Shown here piece after piece: positions 5,513 through 11,528 of a DNA stretch of 11,528 bases. How positions within the stretch are numbered: position 1 is the stretch's first letter; the number at the start of each line of letters is the position of its first letter. This stretch comes from Candidatus Zixiibacteriota bacterium (GTDB taxonomy: Bacteria; Zixibacteria; MSB-5A5; GN15; FEB-12): assembly GCA_023132995.1 (NCBI GenBank), contig JAGLXI010000028.1:1-11528 (forward strand), read 5' to 3'. The notes beneath the pieces are model-generated. The model was not told the origin of the DNA. It ran no database searches and was given only the letters and a program-made list of their open reading frames with translations. Both the position numbers and the translations under genes were made by a program.

Positions 5513-7648
5513 CTATCTGATCAGGACCATCTTTCGAGATTCAACCACATCGCCCGCCGTAAGCCGATAGAAGTAAACGCCGCTGGCTACGGGCGTCCCG
5601 GTTTCGTCGCGGGCATCCCAGAAGGCGGTATGGTGACCGGCTGCTCGCTCGCCGTCCACTATCGTTCTCACCACCTGACCGAGAAGATTGAACACTACCA
5701 GCCTGACGCTGGATCGCCTGGGAAGGCTGTAGTCTATCCAGGTGTGGGGATTGAAGGGGTTGGGATAGTTCTGCAGGAGGACACACTGCTCGGGCAGCGG
5801 CTCGGTATCCCACTCGTCCACGTCGGTGAGCAAACCGTCCTGCAGGAAGTAGAGGTGTACCGATTCGCCGTTGGTAGTGGCCATGAGGTTGCCGTCAACA
5901 GAAAGGAAATCACCGGTACGGCCGCCGTAGTCAATAAGGCTTGGGTATAGACCGTCAAGGCTGAAAACACCGACTCCATCCTCGCCGACGGTATAGAGCA
6001 GGTCATCCCGGACAACGGCCCTGGTCACCGGCACACTCATCGAGACGGTCGTTTCGATCACCGGCAACTCCAAGTCGGACAGGTCAACATAGTTCATCAG
6101 GTCGAATTCGAAATAGACAAGATAGTTATCGAGAAACAACAGTTCATGGATCGGGGCCTCGACATTGATCGACGAACGAAGCTCCAGTTTAAGATCGGGG
6201 GTGATTCGGAAAAAGTCTATCCGGTTGGCGTCGCCGGCGACCACCAGCATCGAATCCCGGAGGGCCACCGCGCTTACCTCATCCTCAAGACTCCAGGCGG
6301 CGGCGAGCTCGATGTCCTGACCGCTGATGCCGTAGATGCTGATCGTCGTGCGCCCCAGCACGAGCAGACCGCTGCCGTTTTCCCAGCGATCAAGGAACTC
6401 TACGCCGAACGCGCTGGTGTCGTTGACTGCGAATGAGGCTTCCAGGAAATGATCCGGGTTTGAACTCCGCCCCACTAAGGTCACGACGTTACAATCGGAA
6501 TAGAGAATAATCAGGGTATCGCCGTTGTTGTCCATGTCGGCCACGTTGGTCAGGTCATCGGCGATGGTGTAATTGAGCCGCGGTTCCGTTTCCGGCCCGA
6601 CCGTGTAGACGTCAACCGGATTGGCCCGACCGCCGGTAAACAACAGACTCGAGTACAGAAGAACATCGCTGACAGGTCCCGGCCGATCAAAGGCCACAAC
6701 CGGCCCGACGAAATCCTCAAGACTGTAGAGAACGAGCCCTCCCTCGGCGCCGGGCAGCAACAGGTGACAAACTCCGTCCAGGACAATCAAGTCTCCATCG
6801 ACAAGATCATCCCCGGTGGGTATAGTCAGGCGTTGGTCGTAATTGTCCTGATTAACGAGAGTGGCAACCCGGTTACTGAGAAATACATAGGTACTGTCCA
6901 TGAACAGGGTTCTCTGCGGTGCAAGCAGGCCGTCGATGGAGTCAATGATACCTGAGCCGTCGTGGCCGAACTCTCCCAGAAGAACGCCGCTGCCGGCAGC
7001 CGAGATCAAAACCAGGGCGCCGTCCATGGAGAATCCCGAAGCTCTAACCGGAACATAGAGGTAATCTACAAAGGCGTCCAGGCTGCCGTTCGACACGTCG
7101 TAGCGCATTATACCGTTGTACTCGTCAAGCACGTAGAGGGTGTCGTTCTCCAGGCACAACTGGGTCACCAGAATGCCTTTCATACTTGAATCCGCAAACT
7201 GAGCGCCGTTGAAACCATCCAGCGTGAAACGCCAGACGCCCTCGAACCAGGCGGAGATGTACAGATTCTGTCCGTCGAGGAGGAAGTCCGCAAACGGTAC
7301 TCCCGGATCGAACTGGCCGAGAGTGCTTATTTCGGGCAGGTGGCCGATATCGACATAGAGGAGACGTTCGTCGAGCGTCTTTACAACCAGCAGATCACCG
7401 TATGCCTTCATCGCCAGGGGGTAGTCGTCGAGGAACAACTGACCTGCCTGGACGAACATGGCGTGGTCCGGCAGATACTCACAGACGACAACCCCGTCCG
7501 GCGACAACGCCACGGCATATTCATCGACCACCATCACTGAGGTGAACCGGTTCCACAACAGGGTATAGTCGGGGAAACGGTCGTCGGTCGGCCACGCCGG
7601 GGCCGCCAGCGCCATGAGCAGGACCGTATGCAGGATCAGGCGTCTCAT
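5513..7648 (-). CDS. secreted beta-propeller-like protein with sorting domain
   Basis: The product has 711 residues. An N-terminal signal peptide (about 1-20, a positively charged MRR then a hydrophobic run ending APAWP) sends it across the inner membrane. Residues about 25-615 form a series of repeats of roughly 40-50 residues of the type xDxLYVLDxxxGIMRYDVS or DDLLYTVGEDGVGVFSLDG. These strand patterns resemble LVIVD/YVTN-type beta-propellers, probably enough for two propellers. Residues 621-711 are the FlgD-Ig-like C-terminal sorting domain (QNYPNPFNP, VFNLLGQVV, VASGVYFYRL, KMVLIR). No catalytic motif is visible, so a binding or scaffolding role at the surface is inferred. The ATG overlaps the stop of the upstream protease gene in ATGA, and no Shine-Dalgarno sequence precedes it. 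Translation is therefore probably coupled to that of the protease. Confidence 0.87.
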   Translation of the reverse strand: MRRLILHTVLLMALAAPAWPTDDRFPDYTLLWNRFTSVMVVDEYAVALSPDGVVVCEYLPDHAMFVQAGQLFLDDYPLAMKAYGDLLVVKTLDERLLYVDIGHLPEISTLGQFDPGVPFADFLLDGQNLYISAWFEGVWRFTLDGFNGAQFADSSMKGILVTQLCLENDTLYVLDEYNGIMRYDVSNGSLDAFVDYLYVPVRASGFSMDGALVLISAAGSGVLLGEFGHDGSGIIDSIDGLLAPQRTLFMDSTYVFLSNRVATLVNQDNYDQRLTIPTGDDLVDGDLIVLDGVCHLLLPGAEGGLVLYSLEDFVGPVVAFDRPGPVSDVLLYSSLLFTGGRANPVDVYTVGPETEPRLNYTIADDLTNVADMDNNGDTLIILYSDCNVVTLVGRSSNPDHFLEASFAVNDTSAFGVEFLDRWENGSGLLVLGRTTISIYGISGQDIELAAAWSLEDEVSAVALRDSMLVVAGDANRIDFFRITPDLKLELRSSINVEAPIHELLFLDNYLVYFEFDLMNYVDLSDLELPVIETTVSMSVPVTRAVVRDDLLYTVGEDGVGVFSLDGLYPSLIDYGGRTGDFLSVDGNLMATTNGESVHLYFLQDGLLTDVDEWDTEPLPEQCVLLQNYPNPFNPHTWIDYSLPRRSSVRLVVFNLLGQVVRTIVDGERAAGHHTAFWDARDETGTPVASGVYFYRLTAGDVVESRKMVLIR

Positions 7649-10600
7649 TTGAGCAGTACCATTTTCATCGTGAGCCGGAGATCATCGGTCTTCAGACGAT
7701 AGAAGTAGACTCCCGTCGCGTGTCCGGTCCCGTCGAAAACCGTTTCGTGCGGGCCTGCCGACAACTTTCGGTCAACAAGCGTAGTCACCTTCTGTCCGAG
7801 TATATTGAAGACATCCAGCTTGACATCAGCGCCACGCGGCAGATTGAAGCGTATGATCGTTGTGGGGTTGAACGGGTTGGGATAATTCTGGGCCAGGGAG
7901 GCGGTCAGCGGAACCGTTTCCGGCTGCCGGTCAATATCGGTCGGTTTCCCGGCGCTAAGAGGCCAGACACCGCTGTTGAGATTATCCATCAGGAATCGCG
8001 CCTTGTTCCTGCCCTCGTCGTAGGAAGCATCAAAATCCCACACCAGGACTTCCAGACCGTCGCTGGCCATGACCAGCTCCACTTTGCTGTCGCCGTCAAT
8101 ATCGTCGACCATAGGCGCGTACCGGGAGGAGAAAGTCCGGCTGGGCCTGGTGGGAGTGATCACAGGCCAATCGGGTATCGGCTGCCCCATGTAGTCGAGA
8201 ATGTAGACCATCTCGTTACCGGTGCCGGGCAAGATATGACCGGAGCGGATTATTATTTCGGGGTACTCATCACCGGTCAGATTGGCCACTGTCGGAGTAC
8301 CGAAAGTGACCGGCTGGGTGTAAACTTCCCCGGTGGGTCGCCCATCCCGTGGCAGGTAAGGTGCTCCCGCGGCGGTGAAGATATAGAGCGAAGCCATATC
8401 ATACTCAAAGAAAGTACACAGGATCTCCGGGACGCCGTCCAGATCAAGGTCGGCGGCCACCGGGTAGGAGGCGATCCAGTGAGCTACCGCCGGCAGTGCC
8501 ACCGGCCAGCCGGGTACCTCTTCAAGACCAGCAGTGCGGACCCAGATTCGCGGAATGGCCAGTGTGTCCCGTCCTAAGGTGATGATTTCCGGGAGGTGGT
8601 CGCCGTCGAGATCAGCCAGGACGGTGCCGTCCACGGATGGAATAGGCTGAATAACCGGGTCCGAACGACCGAAAGCCGGTCGACCGGTGCGGCCCTCAAA
8701 AACACCGATTCCAGAGTATGGCATCGGCGACGTGTAGGAAGCCATCACTTCGTTGACGCCGTCGCCGGTAAGATCGACCGCGGTAACAAACGGTGATGTC
8801 GAGCCGCCGTAACCATACGAGTCGGAAACCCGCGGGTCGAATGACGCAAACAGCCCGCCCAGCGAAAAGAAGTAGGAATCACCGTTGAATTCGTATGCCA
8901 ATATCTGGCCCAGTCTGTTGATGATGACTACCGCCGAATCCTCTCCCGGCCCCAGGGCGGTCACGGTTGGATTGGGATAACCATACCCCCCGCCGATCTG
9001 ACCGGTGTAGCATTGTTGCGGCCAGCCATCAGCATCCGAACCGTCATATTTGAACACGTGGATGCCGTCCGGGCTGGTGCAGATCACTTCGTCCTGCCCG
9101 TCGCGGTCAACATCGTAAATGGCCGGTACGCACCGCAGGTCATGGTCCACCAGCACCGGATAGCCGGGGACCATCTCTCCTGTGGCCTCAAACAGGTACA
9201 GTCCGCCGGTCGTGGCCACCACGATCTCATTGCGACCGTCACGGTTGAGGTCGGCACAGACTGTGGTAATACCGGCACGTCCGGCTATCTTCTGCGGCCA
9301 CCCGTAGGCGAAAGCGGTGACGATTTGAATCATCACCGAATCCTCAAGAACACCGGTAGCGTAGTAGCCCTTCAGGTGAAGAGAGAAGCTGCCGGTATCC
9401 ACACCCGACACGGTCCAGACGCTTAGGAGAGAGTCGAAGAACTCCCCGGTGGAGTTGCTCAGAGCGACTTGCAGGCCGTCGTTCCTGCGGTAGAAAAGGC
9501 TCATCGAGTCATAGTCTGGTCCGTAGGCGTCACCGTAGACAGGGATATTGTACTTCAGTTCAGCTCCGGGAGTCGGAGATGTGATGGTCAACCGCTGCCG
9601 CCTGACGTGGACGCAGTTGGTGAACGATTGGGAGCCGTATTGATCCGTCAGCCTGAAGTTGAGATGCCCTTCGACGGTAGTATCGTTGAACACGTAGAGC
9701 ACCGCATCACCCGGAACAGCATCACCACCGGCCAGAAATATCCAGTCTTCGCATCCGGATCCCACCGAATAGTCCAGTCGCCAGCTTCCTTCGTAGTCTG
9801 CTACGGAAGCAACCTTGACAGGGAAATCCTCCGTGTACCGGCGTCGTCGATCCGGCTGGGTGAGAAACAATCCCCCGCGCTGGAGAAGTGACAGCGAAGC
9901 AGCAATGTTGACATAGCCAAAGCCGGAAATCGTGTCGCGGCCGTAAAGGGTATCTCCTGTATTGAGCGGATCTACCAGATCGTCTGCTCCCAGCAGGAGG
10001 ATTTCTTCCAGCGCCGAAAGCGAAAGGTCGGGTCTGATGGCGAGCAGCAGAGCTGCTGCGCCCGCCACCGTTGGGGTCGCCATCGAAGTACCGTCGGCCA
10101 GGTAGTAGAGACTATCGTCACCGATGATCCGGACGTGGGGTTCACCGATGCTGCTGTACATGTCGGTACCGGCCGCCCGCAGAGAGAGGATATCCAGGCC
10201 AGGGGCCACGATGTCGATATGAGCGCCATAGGTGGAGAAATCGGTCATATAGCCGTCGGAGTTGCCGGCGGCAACAACGAAAGTCGAATCATAGGCGGCC
10301 GGGAAAAACCTGTCGGTGGAGCCGCTGTTACCGGGAGCGATGGCGACAAAGACACCGTTGTGACGGGCGAAAGCAATCGCCTCTCGCAACAGTCCTGATT
10401 CGAAGGGGGTTCCCCAGCTGATATTGATTACCTGCGCCCCGGCGTTGACGGCATAGACGATGCCGGCGGCGCCCACCGCGTTGGTGGCGTTGGGTCGGAT
10501 CTTGACGGGCATTATTTCGACCTCGGGAGCGATCCCGACCACGCCCCGGCCATCGGCGTTAGCTCCGATAATCCCGGCAATGTGGGTGCCGTGACCTACT

Positions 10601-11346
10601 GAATCTGTGGGATCGTTGTCGCCGACAGGATCAAAAAGAGTCAAGAGGTCACCCGAAATATCATAGCCAATGGTGTCGTCAACAAAGCCATTATGGTCGT
10701 CATCAACACCGTTCCCGGGGATCTCGTCCCGGTTTTTCCAGAGGCGGCCGGCCAGCTCCGGGTGAAACAGATCGATTCCGGTATCGACAATAGCCACGAC
10801 CACTCTGGCAGTCTGAACCGGCGGGTCACCATACAGTGCAGCGATATGGATGTCTTTGCCGGACGTGCCGCTCTTGAGCACCAGTCGATCGTTCATGTTC
10901 CCCTCGAAGCGTACGATGCCGAGGTATTCCTGCCCCTCGTTGTGGAGATACCACTGATTGGAAAATAGTGAATCGTCAGGATAGTCGAAGAACTCCAGGT
11001 AATAGTCCTGCTCCACGTATTCGACGTTCTCCTCGCCGAGCATCGCTGCTACGCCATCGGCTCCCAACGATTGGCCCGAACAGACCAGCACGTAGACCCG
11101 ATCCCAGTTCGCGCCTCCTTTGAGATCATCCCTGACAACAACGTTTGAGAACCGATACAGATGGTCTTCCTTGCTCAGGGACTGGGAAAGCATCTGGGGC
11201 CGGACGTTCGGTTTGAGTTTAACAATGAATTTGCCCGGAACCGGCCCGGTCGGTCCCGGTGAACGATAGACTGCTCCGGCCGAAGCGCACAGAAGCGCCA
11301 GGAGAATAATGGCCGACAGCAGCAATTTCGGGCGAATTGAGTTCAT
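7645..11346 (-). CDS. secreted subtilisin-family (S8) serine protease
   Basis: The product has 1233 residues. A signal peptide (about 1-25) is followed by an I9-like propeptide region (about 37-120, from PGKFIVKLKP to VEYVEQDYYLEF). The S8 catalytic domain spans about 125-490. Its triad is D188 (AIVDTG), H252 (GHGTH) and S421 (GTSMATP), with oxyanion N340 (PGNSG); all are present, so the enzyme should be active. GNGVDDDHNGFVDD (211-224) is an acidic loop likely to bind calcium. Residues about 500-675 look like beta-sandwich domains. About 685-1105 carries seven FG-GAP/VCBS-like repeats (for example ADLNRDGRNEIVV, AVDLTGDGVNEVM, ADLDGDHLPEII), probably folding as a propeller. Residues 1148-1233 form the sorting domain (QNYPNPFNP, NILGQKV, TGVYFYRL, KMVLLK). 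The protein is probably exported or surface-anchored, degrading protein in the surroundings. It is the first gene of the operon. Confidence 0.96.
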   Translation of the reverse strand: MNSIRPKLLLSAIILLALLCASAGAVYRSPGPTGPVPGKFIVKLKPNVRPQMLSQSLSKEDHLYRFSNVVVRDDLKGGANWDRVYVLVCSGQSLGADGVAAMLGEENVEYVEQDYYLEFFDYPDDSLFSNQWYLHNEGQEYLGIVRFEGNMNDRLVLKSGTSGKDIHIAALYGDPPVQTARVVVAIVDTGIDLFHPELAGRLWKNRDEIPGNGVDDDHNGFVDDTIGYDISGDLLTLFDPVGDNDPTDSVGHGTHIAGIIGANADGRGVVGIAPEVEIMPVKIRPNATNAVGAAGIVYAVNAGAQVINISWGTPFESGLLREAIAFARHNGVFVAIAPGNSGSTDRFFPAAYDSTFVVAAGNSDGYMTDFSTYGAHIDIVAPGLDILSLRAAGTDMYSSIGEPHVRIIGDDSLYYLADGTSMATPTVAGAAALLLAIRPDLSLSALEEILLLGADDLVDPLNTGDTLYGRDTISGFGYVNIAASLSLLQRGGLFLTQPDRRRRYTEDFPVKVASVADYEGSWRLDYSVGSGCEDWIFLAGGDAVPGDAVLYVFNDTTVEGHLNFRLTDQYGSQSFTNCVHVRRQRLTITSPTPGAELKYNIPVYGDAYGPDYDSMSLFYRRNDGLQVALSNSTGEFFDSLLSVWTVSGVDTGSFSLHLKGYYATGVLEDSVMIQIVTAFAYGWPQKIAGRAGITTVCADLNRDGRNEIVVATTGGLYLFEATGEMVPGYPVLVDHDLRCVPAIYDVDRDGQDEVICTSPDGIHVFKYDGSDADGWPQQCYTGQIGGGYGYPNPTVTALGPGEDSAVVIINRLGQILAYEFNGDSYFFSLGGLFASFDPRVSDSYGYGGSTSPFVTAVDLTGDGVNEVMASYTSPMPYSGIGVFEGRTGRPAFGRSDPVIQPIPSVDGTVLADLDGDHLPEIITLGRDTLAIPRIWVRTAGLEEVPGWPVALPAVAHWIASYPVAADLDLDGVPEILCTFFEYDMASLYIFTAAGAPYLPRDGRPTGEVYTQPVTFGTPTVANLTGDEYPEIIIRSGHILPGTGNEMVYILDYMGQPIPDWPVITPTRPSRTFSSRYAPMVDDIDGDSKVELVMASDGLEVLVWDFDASYDEGRNKARFLMDNLNSGVWPLSAGKPTDIDRQPETVPLTASLAQNYPNPFNPTTIIRFNLPRGADVKLDVFNILGQKVTTLVDRKLSAGPHETVFDGTGHATGVYFYRLKTDDLRLTMKMVLLK

Positions 11347-11452
11347 GGTCCCCGTCCCATACAGTCCTTGGCCGTGAGGTGGCGGATTCGGCGGTTCCTG
11401 TTAACAAAGACGGGCATTCACCAAGGAATGTTCAATGCCTTCTTCTTTTTAC

Positions 11453-11480
11453 AAGATACTACCAATCATGAAGTTGTCAA
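11453..11480 (-). promoter_or_regulatory. sigma70-like promoter of the protease operon
   Basis: On the minus strand a perfect TTGACA (11480-11475) is followed after 16 bases by TATCTT (11458-11453). Initiation near 11446 gives a leader of about 100 bases before the protease ATG at 11346. Within the leader two alternative stems can form: GGCATT/AATGCC (11413-11418 and 11434-11439) or CATTC/GAATG (11415-11419 and 11426-11430). The ribosome binding site is poor: a G-rich run lies only a few bases before the ATG. Confidence 0.5.
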
Positions 11481-11528
11481 GGCAATAGGACCGACTCATG
11501 GCCCATGCGAATTGACTCACAATTAATG

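Noticed and set aside
7720..8577. A long plus-strand open frame of 285 codons, and similar ones at 9013-9426, 9469-9891 and 5462-5950.
   Set aside because: They lie opposite the protease and propeller genes, whose motifs are unmistakable; these frames show no family features and arise from the composition of the real genes.

Overview
The window looks like a bacterial chromosome segment from the FCB superphylum (Zixibacteria, KSB1 or a similar candidate lineage). The basis is two long exported proteins on the minus strand. Both end in the NYPNPFNP...LLGQ/ILGQ...SGVYFYRL/TGVYFYRL...KMVL domain, a FlgD-Ig-like C-terminal sorting domain of the type associated with type IX secretion and common in these phyla. 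The phylum call is inference.

Right half (5513-11528): a two-gene operon read leftwards. The first gene encodes a 1233-residue secreted subtilisin-family (S8) protease with FG-GAP-like repeats and a sorting domain. The second encodes a 711-residue secreted beta-propeller-like protein with the same type of sorting domain. The genes overlap by 4 bases (ATGA), and a sigma70-like promoter lies about 100 bases upstream of the first. The two are probably exported together to the cell surface or medium.

Left half (about 771-4781): a compact defence block. A plus-strand amino-group DNA methyltransferase converges on a minus-strand Eco29kI-family GIY-YIG restriction endonuclease, with only 13 bases between their stop codons. 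Together they form a probable type II restriction-modification pair. Divergent from the endonuclease is a 497-residue DUF262 protein (ParB/GmrS-like N-terminal fold). Its C-terminus carries an R-x4-H helix context that resembles a HEPN ribonuclease and no HNH motif I can see. This possible DUF262-HEPN fusion beside an atypical R-M pair is the best candidate for an undescribed defence arrangement.

Junction (4782-5512): no gene. It holds a cluster of palindromes, an 11-base tandem duplication, six units of a 10-base repeat, an isolated 22-base tRNA-Ser 3' tail ending in CCA (a plausible integration scar), and then a palindromic intergenic repeat next to the secreted-protein operon. These suggest that the defence block is an insertion whose right edge lies near 5171. 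No integrase is visible.

Left edge (1-880): three different hairpins at a regular spacing of about 29 bases (28-106), nothing recognisable at 107-320, an open minus-strand reading frame lacking a start codon (321-722) that may be a gene remnant, and the methyltransferase promoter candidate (771-799). The intergenic stretch 2917-3287 holds the divergent control region of the endonuclease and DUF262 genes, including a perfect 11-base inverted repeat.
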